Source of the DNA: Rhizobium hidalgonense
Lineage (GTDB): Bacteria; Pseudomonadota; Alphaproteobacteria; Rhizobiales; Rhizobiaceae
Length of the DNA: 64,000 bases
Direction: 5' to 3'
NCBI RefSeq assembly: GCF_002914525.1
Contig: NZ_LODW01000127.1
Location: forward strand, 62,001-126,000
In this document: positions 7,968-16,577 of the stretch, piece after piece
Layout of the letters: every line of letters starts with the position of its first letter
How positions within the stretch are numbered: the stretch's first letter is position 1
Notes under the pieces: model-generated
What the model saw: only the letters and a program-made list of their open reading frames with translations
The model's database searches: none
Told to the model about the DNA's origin: nothing
Program-made: the position numbers and the translations under genes

Positions 7968-8363
7968 GCCAGTTGGCTGGGCAGCCGCGCTTTATCAATG
8001 CCGAAAGGCGGTAGGGTGAGGAAAGTCCGGGCTCCACGGAAACACGGTGCCGGATAACGTCCGGCGAGGGCGACCTCAGGGAAAGTGCCACAGAAAGCAA
8101 ACCGCCTGTCATGACAGGTAAGGGTGAAAGGGTGGGGTAAGAGCCCACCGCATCTCCGGCAACGGAAATGGCACGGTAAACCCCACCGGGAGCAAGACCG
8201 AATAGGGATGACGCGGGCGGCCGAAAGGCCTTCCGGCCGGTTTCCAGGCCAGTCATCCGGGTGGGTTGCGCGAGGCAGCGTGCGAGCGCTGTCCCAGAGG
8301 AATGGCTGCCACGTTCCGGTTCACGCCGGAGCCATACAGAACCCGGCTTACAGGCCAACTGGC
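7968..8363 (+). ncRNA. rnpB: RNase P RNA (type A)
   Basis: The catalytic RNA of RNase P, which matures tRNA 5' ends. Conserved core elements appear in order: GAGGAAAGTCCGGGCTCC at about 8017-8034 (P4 5' strand), ACAGAAAGCAAACCGCC at about 8090-8106, GGTAAGGGTGAAA and GGGGTAAGAGCCCACC at about 8120-8149, and AGAACCCGGCTTACAG near 8338-8353 (P4 3' strand). The ends are set by helix P1: GCCAGTTGGC at 7968-7977 pairs with GCCAACTGGC at 8354-8363. About 396 nt is normal for alphaproteobacteria. Exact 5' and 3' ends may differ by a few bases. Confidence 0.97.
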
Positions 8364-8584
8364 GATTAACTCTTGTGGCGCGATCAAGCCCTGACTTCAA
8401 GAATCACTTCCCCGTAAACTGCTGAAATAGAATGTTTTCAAGTGGATGCTTATGCACTCCGCCTGTTGAAAATTCTTTTTTCAAAAGCGCCGCTGCGCGC
8501 CATCGCGAGAGGGCGATCCTAACCCTTTGTTAAACTTAACGGCTTATAAATTTTTGATCATGCGTCTATTGCAAAATGGGCGTA
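8364..8584 (+). promoter_or_regulatory. Spacer between rnpB and the MraZ operator; probable mraZ promoter zone
   Basis: No gene is visible. The stretch from about 8524 to 8560 is sharply AT-rich and contains TATAAA at 8545-8550, a plausible -10 element, but no good -35 at standard spacing. CTAA-N7-TTAA at 8519-8533 is one base off the CtrA consensus TTAA-N7-TTAA. CtrA control of division genes is known in Caulobacter and Sinorhizobium; here it is only a possibility. Confidence 0.35.
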
Positions 8585-8619
8585 TCCCATTGACGCCCAT
8601 ATGGTCCCATGCTATCCCA
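8585..8619 (-). promoter_or_regulatory. MraZ operator: four TGGGN repeats at 10-bp spacing
   Basis: On the minus strand TGGGA, TGGGC, TGGGA and TGGGA occur at 8585-8589, 8595-8599, 8605-8609 and 8615-8619, each separated by exactly 5 nt. E. coli MraZ binds direct TGGGN repeats separated by 5 nt upstream of its own gene and represses the dcw operon. Here the repeats are in reverse orientation relative to mraZ and lie about 175 nt before its ATG. Confidence 0.85.
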
Positions 8620-8676
8620 AATGCGCACTGCACCGGGGCAATCACCTGCCCATTCATCGCAAAGCAAAGGCGTCTT

Positions 8677-8703
8677 CCTCTCCGGAAGCGTCGGAGGGGT
8701 TTT
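8677..8703 (+). terminator. Terminator-like hairpin in the mraZ leader
   Basis: CCTCTCCG (8677-8684) pairs with CGGAGGGG (8692-8699), with one T-G wobble, around a 7-nt loop, followed by TTTT (8700-8703). A competing short hairpin, CTTCC (8674-8678) with GGAAG (8684-8688), overlaps its left arm. It sits between the MraZ boxes and mraZ and could attenuate transcription; that is inference. Confidence 0.4.
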
Positions 8704-8792
8704 CACTCGTCCGGCTTGCGAAGCTGTGCCTGATATCGGGAGTTTCGGGCGTCTTTTGGTCCGGATCCCTGCGGGAACGGATGTTTCGTGTG

Positions 8793-9230
8793 ATGAGCCG
8801 CTTCCTTTCGAATGCGACCAACAGGATCGATGCCAAGGGCAGGGTTTCCGTGCCTTCGGCGTTCCGTTCCGTGCTGGTGCAGCGCAATGTTCTGGAGCTC
8901 TATTGCTTCCAGGACTTTGTGTTTCCGGCGATCAGTGTCGGCGGTCCGGATCTTCTCGAAAGATTCGAACGGCAGATTGCTGCGGAGGATCCGTTTTCGC
9001 CGGATGCGAACGAGATGTCGCTTCTCATTCATGGAGGCGGGGTCTTCATGAGGCTCGACGCCGAGGGGCGGCTGATGGTCACGGATTTCATTCGCGGCTT
9101 TACCGGCATCTCGGACGAAGTGACTTTCGTCGGTCGGGCGGATCATTTTCAGCTCTGGCAGCCGCAGGCTTTTGTGGCTGCGCAGGCGCAGGCACGAGGG
9201 GAGCGCAAGCTGGCGGGCAAGCGTTCCTGA
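8793..9230 (+). CDS. mraZ: Transcriptional regulator MraZ
   Basis: This 145-residue protein carries two SpoVT/AbrB-type half-domains, marked by D-A-K-G-R-V-S-V-P near the N-terminus and D-A-E-G-R-L-M-V-T in the middle. MraZ forms a ring-shaped oligomer, binds TGGGN repeats and represses the dcw operon; it is the first gene of the cluster in most bacteria. The start could be the ATG at 8793 (M-S-R-F-L-S-N) or the in-frame ATG at 8781 (M-F-R-V-M-S-R-F); I prefer 8793 because family members usually begin M-S-R-F or equivalent. Its own operator repeats are at 8585-8619. Confidence 0.95.
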   Translation: MSRFLSNATNRIDAKGRVSVPSAFRSVLVQRNVLELYCFQDFVFPAISVGGPDLLERFERQIAAEDPFSPDANEMSLLIHGGGVFMRLDAEGRLMVTDFIRGFTGISDEVTFVGRADHFQLWQPQAFVAAQAQARGERKLAGKRS

Positions 9231-9247
9231 AAGAACGAGGGAACGGA

Positions 9248-10273
9248 ATGGTGGCGAATCCTGGCGGAGGTTCAACTGATGCCGGTGGCGGACCGGTTCG
9301 TCACATTCCTGTTCTTCTCGATGAGGTGCTTTCAGCGCTGGCGCCTGCGCCCGGCAAGCTCATCCTCGACGGTACCTTCGGTGCGGGTGGTTATAGCTCC
9401 GCCATTCTTGCGGCCGGCGCCGAGGTGATCGCGCTCGACCGTGATCCCAGCGCGATTGCATCGGGCCAGGCAATGGTTGCCGCCCATGGTGGCCGTCTCA
9501 AGCTCGTTCATTCGCAATTTTCGCATCTTGCCGATCATGCGCCGCAAAGTGGGCTTGATGGCGTCGTGCTCGATATCGGCGTTTCCTCCATGCAGATCGA
9601 TGAGGCCGAGCGCGGCTTCTCTTTCCAGAAGGACGGGCCGCTCGACATGCGTATGTCGGCTGCAGGCGTTTCGGCGGCCGATGTCGTCAATCGCGCCAAG
9701 GTCGCCGATCTCATCCGCATCTTTCATTTCCTCGGTGAGGAAAGCCAGTCGCCGCGCATCGCGCATGCGATCGAGAAGCGCCGCGAGGAAAAGCCGTTCG
9801 AAACAACGCGCGATCTTGCCGGCCTCATCGAGCTGGTCACACCGCGCAAGATGAAGGACAAGATCCACCCGGCAACGCGCGTCTTCCAGGCTTTGCGCAT
9901 CTTCGTCAACGATGAGCTCGGCGAACTCGCGCAAGCGCTGTTTGCGGCGGAAGCGGCGCTGAAGCCGGGCGGCCGGCTCGTTGTCGTCACTTTTCATTCG
10001 CTCGAAGACCGCATCGTCAAGAAATTCTTCTCCGACCGCGCCGGCAAGGCATCTGGCTCGCGGCACCTTCCGGTCGCGCACGAGCGGGCGGCAACTTTCG
10101 CGGCGATCGGCAAGCCGATGGTTTCGGCAAGCGAGGCGGAGGCGGAGATCAATCCGCGCGCCCGCTCCGCCAAACTGCGCGCCGGCCTGAGGACGGATGC
10201 CGCCGCCGAGGCTGCGGATATGTCGCTCTTCGGGTTTCCCAATCTCGCCAGTCTCGGAAAGCTTGGAGGTTGA
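9248..10273 (+). CDS. rsmH: 16S rRNA (cytosine(1402)-N(4))-methyltransferase
   Basis: This 341-residue enzyme (formerly MraW) N4-methylates C1402 of 16S rRNA using S-adenosylmethionine. H-I-P-V-L-L-D-E-V near residue 20, the SAM motif D-G-T-F-G-A-G-G-Y at about 42-50, D-R-D-P-S-A-I, and V-V-T-F-H-S-L-E-D-R near 250 are hallmark sequences. The ATG at 9248 follows GAGGGAACGG, a good ribosome-binding site, 17 nt after mraZ. The frame is open far upstream to 8609, but that part is antisense-free shadow of mraZ and not coding. It is the second gene of the dcw operon, as in most bacteria. Confidence 0.97.
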   Translation: MVANPGGGSTDAGGGPVRHIPVLLDEVLSALAPAPGKLILDGTFGAGGYSSAILAAGAEVIALDRDPSAIASGQAMVAAHGGRLKLVHSQFSHLADHAPQSGLDGVVLDIGVSSMQIDEAERGFSFQKDGPLDMRMSAAGVSAADVVNRAKVADLIRIFHFLGEESQSPRIAHAIEKRREEKPFETTRDLAGLIELVTPRKMKDKIHPATRVFQALRIFVNDELGELAQALFAAEAALKPGGRLVVVTFHSLEDRIVKKFFSDRAGKASGSRHLPVAHERAATFAAIGKPMVSASEAEAEINPRARSAKLRAGLRTDAAAEAADMSLFGFPNLASLGKLGG

Positions 10274-10274
10274 T

Positions 10275-10724
10275 ATGCTGAAAACGTTCGATCTCGTACT
10301 CATCGGCGTCATGACGGCCACCGCCGCCGTCACCTACACGATCAAGCATCGCGCCGAATTGAAGCTCGAGGAGGTTCATCGCCTCGAAGCCGAGATCAAG
10401 CTCGAGGAAGACACGATCGACCTTCTCAAGGCCGACTGGGCGCTGCAATCGCAGCCGAACCGGCTAGAGCGGCTGGTCAAGGCCTATGACGACGAACTGC
10501 AGCTGCAACCGACGCAATCGACGGCGCTGGTGCATGCCAAGGAATTGCCGATGCTGAAGTCCGAGGTTCCCGTGCCCGACGTGACCGAGGCCAAGGCCGG
10601 CGCCAAAGGCGCGAGCCTGGCCGGCGCGACGGTCGCGACGAAGGCGCAGCCCGTTCCCAAGCCCGCGCCGCGCGCCGAGCCGGAGGACGATGCAGACGAG
10701 ATCGAAACAGGGTCGGTGGAATAA
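10275..10724 (+). CDS. ftsL: Cell division protein FtsL-like
   Basis: This small bitopic membrane protein has 149 residues. A single transmembrane helix at about 5-22 (V-L-I-G-V-M-T-A-T-A-A-V-T) is followed by a charged heptad-patterned coiled coil (about 24-60, rich in L/E/K) and then a proline/alanine-rich tail. FtsL pairs with FtsB and FtsQ to activate FtsWI in the divisome. Identification rests on topology, size and position between rsmH and ftsI, since FtsL sequence is poorly conserved. GGAGG lies 6 nt before the ATG. The start is 1 nt after the rsmH stop and the stop overlaps the ftsI start by 1 nt (TAATG). The A/P tail is longer than in enterobacterial FtsL. Confidence 0.88.
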   Translation: MLKTFDLVLIGVMTATAAVTYTIKHRAELKLEEVHRLEAEIKLEEDTIDLLKADWALQSQPNRLERLVKAYDDELQLQPTQSTALVHAKELPMLKSEVPVPDVTEAKAGAKGASLAGATVATKAQPVPKPAPRAEPEDDADEIETGSVE

Positions 10725-12484
10725 TGTCGTTTCTTTCCCGCATCATGGTTTTGAAGAGCCAAGCGCATTTCTCCGCCGGCGTTTATAACCGGTTCGGCGG
10801 TCCTTCGCCCGCCGGCCTAGCGATCGAAGGATCCCGCAAGAAGAAGTCGGGGCAGGCAAAAAGCCGTGTCGGCCTGCTGATCCTCGGCTTCATGGGGATT
10901 TACGTGATTATCGGCGGCCGCCTCGTCGAATATGCGATGAAGGATCAGGAAGTCGTCTCCAGCATCCTGCCGCCCGATCGGCTGATGGCCTCGCGCCCCG
11001 ACATACTCGACCGCAACGGCGAGGTGCTGGCGACTGACATCCGCACCGTCTCGCTGTTTGCCGAACCCAACAAGATCGTCGATGCCGACGAGGCGGTCGA
11101 GAAGCTTGCGACTGTTCTGCCCGAACTCGACGTCCGGGATACCTATAAGAAGCTCTCGGTCAAAACCTCGCATTTCGCCTGGCTGCGCCGGCAGCTGACG
11201 CCGAAGCAGCAGAGCCAGATCCTGGCACTCGGCATTCCCGGCATCGGCTTCCGGCCGGAAAAGCGCCGCTTCTATCCGGGCGGTTCGACCGCCGCGCATA
11301 TCCTCGGCTACGTCAATATCGACAACCGCGGCGTCGCCGGCATGGAGAAATATATCGACGATCAGGGGCTTGCCGATTTGGCCTCGGTCGGCATGACCAG
11401 CGACCAGCCGCTTGAACCGGTGCGGCTTTCGATCGACCTGCGCGTCCAGAACATCGTCCGGGACGCAGTCGTCAACGCCGTCAACAACTTCCAGTCTAAG
11501 GGGGCGGGTGCTGCCGTCATCGACGTGCATACCGGGGAAGTGCTGGCCATGGCCTCGGCGCCGGATTTCGATCCGAACGATCCGCAGGAAGGGGCTAAAG
11601 AGGGCTGGCTCAACCGGATGACCAACGGCACCTTCGAAATGGGATCGACCTTCAAGACCTTTTCGCTGGCGATGGCGCTCGACACCGGCAAGGTGAAGAT
11701 GACCGACACTTTCGATGCCAGCAAGTCGATCTATATCGGCGGCTTCACCATCCACGATTTCCACGGTCAGCGCCGCTGGCTGACCGTACCCGAGATTTTC
11801 CAGTATTCCTCGAATATCGGCACGGCGCGCGTCATCGATATCGTCGGCATCGACGCGCAGAAAGACTATCTGACCAAGTTCGGCCTGCTGACCAAGATGC
11901 AGACCGAACTGCCTGAGGTGAAGATGCCGAGCCAGCCGAGGGTTTGGAAGAAGATCAACTCGATCACGATTTCCTTCGGCCACGGCGTCTCGACGACGGC
12001 ACTGCAGACAGGGGTGGCGGCCGCGGCTCTCGTCAATGGTGGCAAGCTGATCGAGCCGACATTCCTGCCGCGCACGCGCGACCAGGCCGATGAGATCGCC
12101 ACGCAGGTCATCAAAAAGACGACCAGCGACGAAATCCGCTATCTGCTCGATTTCAATGGATACAAGGGATCGGGCCGCGTCGCCCGCGTGCCGGGCTTTG
12201 CCGTCGGCAGCAAGACCGGGACGGCCGACAAGGTGGTGAACGGCCGCTATTCCGCGACCTTGAACTTCAACTCGTTCATTGCCGCATTCCCCATCAACGA
12301 TCCGAGATATGCGGTGATCACCTTCTGCGACGAGCCGAAAACCGGCGAGAAGCAATATGGCGGAACGATCTCTGCCGGTACCGCAGGCCCGATCGCCCGC
12401 GAGATCATCAGCCGCGCAGCTCCTATCCTCGGCATCGAGCCGAAATTCGGGGAGGGCGGATCGGCCTTGCTGGTGTCTTATTGA
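10724..12484 (+). CDS. ftsI: Division-specific transpeptidase FtsI / PBP3
   Basis: This class B penicillin-binding protein has 586 residues. It has a cytoplasmic N-terminus rich in K/R, one transmembrane helix at about 49-65, a PBP dimerisation domain, and a transpeptidase domain. The active-site motifs are S-T-F-K (S308-K311), S-S-N (362-364) and K-T-G (497-499). It crosslinks septal peptidoglycan in complex with FtsW. An N-terminal cytoplasmic extension of about 48 residues before the membrane helix is longer than in E. coli. Its start overlaps the ftsL stop by one base, so the two are translationally coupled within the dcw operon. Confidence 0.97.
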   Translation: MSFLSRIMVLKSQAHFSAGVYNRFGGPSPAGLAIEGSRKKKSGQAKSRVGLLILGFMGIYVIIGGRLVEYAMKDQEVVSSILPPDRLMASRPDILDRNGEVLATDIRTVSLFAEPNKIVDADEAVEKLATVLPELDVRDTYKKLSVKTSHFAWLRRQLTPKQQSQILALGIPGIGFRPEKRRFYPGGSTAAHILGYVNIDNRGVAGMEKYIDDQGLADLASVGMTSDQPLEPVRLSIDLRVQNIVRDAVVNAVNNFQSKGAGAAVIDVHTGEVLAMASAPDFDPNDPQEGAKEGWLNRMTNGTFEMGSTFKTFSLAMALDTGKVKMTDTFDASKSIYIGGFTIHDFHGQRRWLTVPEIFQYSSNIGTARVIDIVGIDAQKDYLTKFGLLTKMQTELPEVKMPSQPRVWKKINSITISFGHGVSTTALQTGVAAAALVNGGKLIEPTFLPRTRDQADEIATQVIKKTTSDEIRYLLDFNGYKGSGRVARVPGFAVGSKTGTADKVVNGRYSATLNFNSFIAAFPINDPRYAVITFCDEPKTGEKQYGGTISAGTAGPIAREIISRAAPILGIEPKFGEGGSALLVSY

Positions 12485-12541
12485 GTGTGAATGAATATCG
12501 ACGCCGATTCGCGAGGGGTGGACCGGCTTCAAGAGAGAAAA

Positions 12542-14011
12542 ATGCATTCGATGAAATTGCGAGACCTGGCCGGAGATCAGTTTCCGGAAATTGAAGCACA
12601 GCTCGAAGGCCCGGCAGGTCTGCTCGATATTTCAGGCCTGTCTTCAGATAGCCGTCATGTGGCGCCGGGCAATGTCTTCGTGGCGGTCGCCGGCACCAAG
12701 GCTGATGGTGCGGGCTTCATCGCCGATGCCGCCGGCCGGGGTGCCGCCGTCGCGGTCGCCTCCCAGGCCGTCGAGGCTTCCATCCCGGTGCTTGTGGTCA
12801 GGGAGCCGCGCCGCTTCCTGTCGATCGCCGCTTCGCGCTTTTTCGGCAGACAGCCGGAGACCATGGTCGCCGTCACCGGCACGGCGGGCAAGACTTCCGT
12901 CGCTTCCTTCACCCGGCAGATCTGGGCGCATGCAGGGCTTACGGCGGCGATGATCGGCACAACCGGTGTCGTCTCGCCGACTCGCAACGAATATGGTTCG
13001 CTGACGACGCCCGATCCGGTGTCGCTGCACAAGCTCCTGGCGGAACTCGCCGGCGAAGGTGTCACGCATGCGGCGATGGAGGCTTCCAGCCACGGTCTCG
13101 ACCAGAGCCGGCTCGACGGCGTCAAGCTTGCCGCCGCCGCCTTCACCAATCTCGGCCGCGACCACATGGACTATCATCCCACGGTCGAGGCCTATATGGC
13201 CGCCAAGATGCGGCTTTTCGATATGCTGCTGCCGAAGGGTGCACCGGCGGTGATCTTTGCCGACGATCCGTGGTCGGCTGAGGCGATCAAGGCGGCTGCG
13301 GCAGCCGGTCACGACGTGCGCACCGTGGGGCGCAAGGGCGATTACCTCTCCTTGAAACGCGTCGAGCACTTCCGCCACAAGCAGACGGCCGAAATCCATA
13401 TCGACGGCGAGATCTTCGAGGTGGACATTCCGCTGGCCGGCGATTTCCAGGTGGCCAACGCGCTGGTTGCGGCAGGGCTTGCCATGTCGACCGGCGTAGC
13501 GGCGAAGGTTGCGATGGCCGCACTCGAGAAGCTCGTCGGCGCGTCCGGCCGTCTCGAACTGGTCGGCCATACGAAAGACGGTGCGCTCGCCTATGTCGAC
13601 TACGCCCACAAGCCTGACGCGCTGGAAAACGTGCTGGGCTCGGTCCGGCCCTTCACCACCGGCCGTGTCGTCGTCGTCTTCGGCTGCGGCGGCGACCGTG
13701 ATCGCGGCAAACGGCCGATCATGGGCGAAATCGCCTGCCGACTTGCCGACGTCGTTATCGTCACCGACGACAATCCGCGCTCGGAGGAGCCGGCCTCGAT
13801 CCGGGCGGAGATCATGGCGGCAGCATCGGGCGCCTCGGAAATTGCCGATCGCGCCACGGCGATCCGCGAGGCTGTGGGCATGTTGAGATCCGGCGATACG
13901 CTGATCGTCGCCGGCAAGGGGCATGAGGAAGGGCAGACAATCGGCACGGTCACGCTGCCGTTCTCCGATCATGCGGAGGTGCGCAAGGCCTTGGAGGAAC
14001 TGCAATCTTGA
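12542..14011 (+). CDS. murE: UDP-N-acetylmuramoyl-L-alanyl-D-glutamate--2,6-diaminopimelate ligase
   Basis: This Mur ligase (489 residues from this start) adds meso-diaminopimelate to UDP-MurNAc-L-Ala-D-Glu in the cytoplasm. T-G-T-A-G-K-T-S is the ATP loop, a variant of the usual GTNGKTT. Downstream, D-N-P-R (in T-D-D-N-P-R-S-E-E-P) is the family signature for meso-DAP rather than lysine specificity. In-frame ATGs lie at 12491, 12542 and 12551. The last gives M-K-L-R-D-L-A, close to typical MurE N-termini, and AGAGAG at 12532-12537 could serve either of the latter two; 12542 is a compromise. Its stop overlaps the murF TTG start. Confidence 0.96.
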   Translation: MHSMKLRDLAGDQFPEIEAQLEGPAGLLDISGLSSDSRHVAPGNVFVAVAGTKADGAGFIADAAGRGAAVAVASQAVEASIPVLVVREPRRFLSIAASRFFGRQPETMVAVTGTAGKTSVASFTRQIWAHAGLTAAMIGTTGVVSPTRNEYGSLTTPDPVSLHKLLAELAGEGVTHAAMEASSHGLDQSRLDGVKLAAAAFTNLGRDHMDYHPTVEAYMAAKMRLFDMLLPKGAPAVIFADDPWSAEAIKAAAAAGHDVRTVGRKGDYLSLKRVEHFRHKQTAEIHIDGEIFEVDIPLAGDFQVANALVAAGLAMSTGVAAKVAMAALEKLVGASGRLELVGHTKDGALAYVDYAHKPDALENVLGSVRPFTTGRVVVVFGCGGDRDRGKRPIMGEIACRLADVVIVTDDNPRSEEPASIRAEIMAAASGASEIADRATAIREAVGMLRSGDTLIVAGKGHEEGQTIGTVTLPFSDHAEVRKALEELQS

Positions 14012-15447
14012 GCTGGCTCTGGACGACCGAAGATATGATCGCAGCAATGGCGGGGCGCCCCTTCGGCGCCCTGCCCGAAGGCATCACCGGCATTTCCATC
14101 GACAGCCGCTCGATTGCTCCAGGCGAGGCTTTCTTCGCGATCAAGGGCGACCGTGTCGACGGTCACGACTACGCATCGATGGCGATGGCGAACGGCGCCT
14201 CCCTTCTCGTCGTCAGTGAGGCGCGGCTTCCGGCCATGGGCCGGCTGACGGTGCCGATGATCGTCGTCGAAGATGTGCTCGCCGCACTCGGCCGGCTCGG
14301 CCTTGTCTCGCGCCAGCGCTCCAAGGCCCGGATCATTGCGGTGACGGGATCTGTGGGAAAGACGACGACCAAGGAAATGCTGCGGCACGTGCTGTCGTCC
14401 TCCGGCAAGGTGCATGCTTCCGTCGCCTCCTTCAACAACCATTGGGGCGTGCCGCTGACGCTGGCGCGCATGCCTGAGGATACGGATTACGGTGTCTTCG
14501 AAGTCGGGATGAATCATCCCGGCGAGATCCGGCCGCTGGTCGAGATGATCCGTCCCGATGTGGCCATCATCACGACAATCGCACCGGCGCATCTCGGCAA
14601 TTTCAAGAACATCAAGGAGATCGCTGCCGCCAAAGCGGAGATCTTCGAAGGGCTCGAGCCCGGCGGCCATGTCGTGCTCAACCGCGACAACGACCAGTTT
14701 AATTTCCTCGATCGTACGGCGCAGTCGCTCGGCATCGAGCATATTCATTCTTTCGGCCAGCACGCCAAGGCTGAATTCCGGCTGGCGGAATTCAACGGCT
14801 CGGACGAGAATTCGACGCTGTGGCTGACGATCGGCGGCGAGACGCTGGAGGTCGCGATCGGCGCGCCCGGCCGCCATATCGCCGAAAATGCGCTCGCAGC
14901 ACTCGGGGTCGTCAGGATCGTCGGCGCCGACATGGGAAAGGCGATCGAAGCGCTGGCGACGCTGAAGCCGGAAAAGGGCAGGGGCAAGCGCCACCGCCTT
15001 TCGATCGGCAATGGCAGGGACAGCTTCACGCTGATCGACGAGAGCTACAATGCCAATCCAGCTTCGATGCGGGCGGCGATCGCACTGCTGGCGGCCTCCG
15101 AGCCGGCCGGCCGCGGGCGCCGTATCGCCGTGCTCGGCGACATGCTGGAGATGGGCGACTATGCGCAGAAGGTCCATACCGATCTCGCCGTGCCGCTGCT
15201 TGCAGCCGGCATCGCACATGTCTGGCTCGCCGGCGCAGAGATGGCGGCGCTCAAGGAATCATTGCCGGAAAGCGTCCATGTCGAGTATCGCGAGAACACC
15301 GGCGAATTGGCGGATTATGTACTGGACTCGGTCGCACCGGGCGACGTGTTGATGGTGAAATCGTCTCTGGGCATCGGTTTCGGCAAGATCGTCGCCGCGC
15401 TCCTTGACAAGTTCCCGCCATTTTCCGACACGCAACGCGAACTTTGA
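14008..15447 (+). CDS. murF: UDP-N-acetylmuramoyl-tripeptide--D-alanyl-D-alanine ligase
   Basis: This 479-residue Mur ligase adds the D-Ala-D-Ala dipeptide made by Ddl to complete the UDP-MurNAc pentapeptide. D-S-R-S-I-A-P-G near residue 33 and the ATP loop V-T-G-S-V-G-K-T-T-T-K near 113 are standard. E-V-G-M-N-H-P-G-E-I and D-E-S-Y-N-A-N-P-A-S-M further on are MurF signatures. The start is a TTG codon overlapping the murE stop (TTGA), giving M-S-W-L-W; no ATG is better placed, so translation probably depends on coupling to murE. Confidence in identity is high. Confidence 0.97.
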   Translation: MSWLWTTEDMIAAMAGRPFGALPEGITGISIDSRSIAPGEAFFAIKGDRVDGHDYASMAMANGASLLVVSEARLPAMGRLTVPMIVVEDVLAALGRLGLVSRQRSKARIIAVTGSVGKTTTKEMLRHVLSSSGKVHASVASFNNHWGVPLTLARMPEDTDYGVFEVGMNHPGEIRPLVEMIRPDVAIITTIAPAHLGNFKNIKEIAAAKAEIFEGLEPGGHVVLNRDNDQFNFLDRTAQSLGIEHIHSFGQHAKAEFRLAEFNGSDENSTLWLTIGGETLEVAIGAPGRHIAENALAALGVVRIVGADMGKAIEALATLKPEKGRGKRHRLSIGNGRDSFTLIDESYNANPASMRAAIALLAASEPAGRGRRIAVLGDMLEMGDYAQKVHTDLAVPLLAAGIAHVWLAGAEMAALKESLPESVHVEYRENTGELADYVLDSVAPGDVLMVKSSLGIGFGKIVAALLDKFPPFSDTQREL

Positions 15448-15469
15448 TCGGGTAAACAAGGGGCCCTGA

Positions 15470-16570
15470 ATGCTGATCTGGCTTGTCGAACTGTCGGAAT
15501 ATTTCAAATTTCTGAACCTGTTCAGATATATTACCTTCCGTACAGGCGCCGCTCTTTTCACCTCAGCGCTGATCGTCTTCCTGTTCGGGCCGACCATCAT
15601 CAATTCGCTGCGCATCCGGCAAGGCAAGGGCCAGCCGATCCGCGCCGATGGGCCGCAGACCCATTTCAAGAAGGCCGGCACGCCGACCATGGGCGGGCTG
15701 ATGATCCTTGCCGGCATCGTCGGCGCATCGCTGCTCTGGGCCGATCTCTCCAACGTCTATGTCGTCGCCACCTTGCTGGTGACGCTCGGCTTCGGCGCGA
15801 TCGGCTTCTACGACGACTATCTCAAGGTGACGAAGCAGAGCCATATGGGCTTCTCGGGCAAGGCGCGCCTCGGCATCGAATTCGTCATTGCCGGCATCGC
15901 CGTCTATTTCATGATGCGTACTGCCCTTGCCTCGGGCGTTGCCGGTTCGACCTTCGGCTCGTCGATCGCCTTTCCTTTCTTCAAGGACTTCATGATCAAT
16001 CTCGGCATCATGTTCGTCGTCTTCGGCGGCTTCGTCATTGTCGGTGCCGGTAATGCCGTCAACCTGACGGACGGCCTCGACGGGCTCGCCATCGTGCCTG
16101 TGATGATCGCCGCCGCCTCCTTCGGCGTCATCGCCTATCTCGCCGGCAACGTGGTTTTTGCGAACTACCTGCAGATCAATTTCGTGCCCGGCACCGGTGA
16201 GCTTGCCGTCGTGCTGGGCGCTGTCATCGGCGCCGGCCTTGGCTTCCTCTGGTTCAATGCCCCGCCGGCCGCCATCTTCATGGGCGACACGGGGTCGCTG
16301 GCCCTCGGCGGTACGATCGGCACCGTCGCCGTCGCCACCAAACACGAGATCGTCATGGCGATCATCGGCGGCCTCTTCGTCATGGAGACGCTCTCGGTCA
16401 TCATCCAGGTCGGCTTCTTCAAGATGACCGGCCGGCGCGTCTTCCTGATGGCGCCGATCCATCACCACTTCGAGAAAAAGGGCTGGACCGAGAGCCAGGT
16501 GGTGATCCGCTTCTGGATCATTGCCGTCGGTCTTGCCATGCTCGGCCTCTCGACGCTGAAACTCCGGTGA
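15470..16570 (+). CDS. mraY: Phospho-N-acetylmuramoyl-pentapeptide transferase
   Basis: This 366-residue integral membrane enzyme with about ten helices transfers phospho-MurNAc-pentapeptide to undecaprenyl phosphate, making lipid I. T-P-T-M-G-G-L (about 65-71), F-Y-D-D-Y-L-K near 107-113, N-L-T-D-G-L-D-G-L-A near 198-207, and P-I-H-H-H-F-E-K-K-G-W near 330 are the diagnostic motifs, including the paired Asp residues that hold Mg2+. The ATG at 15470 lies 22 nt after murF. It is in the standard dcw position between murF and murD. Confidence 0.98.
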   Translation: MLIWLVELSEYFKFLNLFRYITFRTGAALFTSALIVFLFGPTIINSLRIRQGKGQPIRADGPQTHFKKAGTPTMGGLMILAGIVGASLLWADLSNVYVVATLLVTLGFGAIGFYDDYLKVTKQSHMGFSGKARLGIEFVIAGIAVYFMMRTALASGVAGSTFGSSIAFPFFKDFMINLGIMFVVFGGFVIVGAGNAVNLTDGLDGLAIVPVMIAAASFGVIAYLAGNVVFANYLQINFVPGTGELAVVLGAVIGAGLGFLWFNAPPAAIFMGDTGSLALGGTIGTVAVATKHEIVMAIIGGLFVMETLSVIIQVGFFKMTGRRVFLMAPIHHHFEKKGWTESQVVIRFWIIAVGLAMLGLSTLKLR

Positions 16571-16577
16571 GGCGGCG

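Noticed and set aside
7939..8400. 153-codon open frame on the minus strand
   Set aside because: It lies entirely over the RNase P RNA gene; the translation is a common false annotation of rnpB antisense sequence.
8519..8533. CTAA-N7-TTAA as a firm CtrA site before mraZ
   Set aside because: One mismatch in a very AT-rich patch; kept only as a note, not as a feature of its own.
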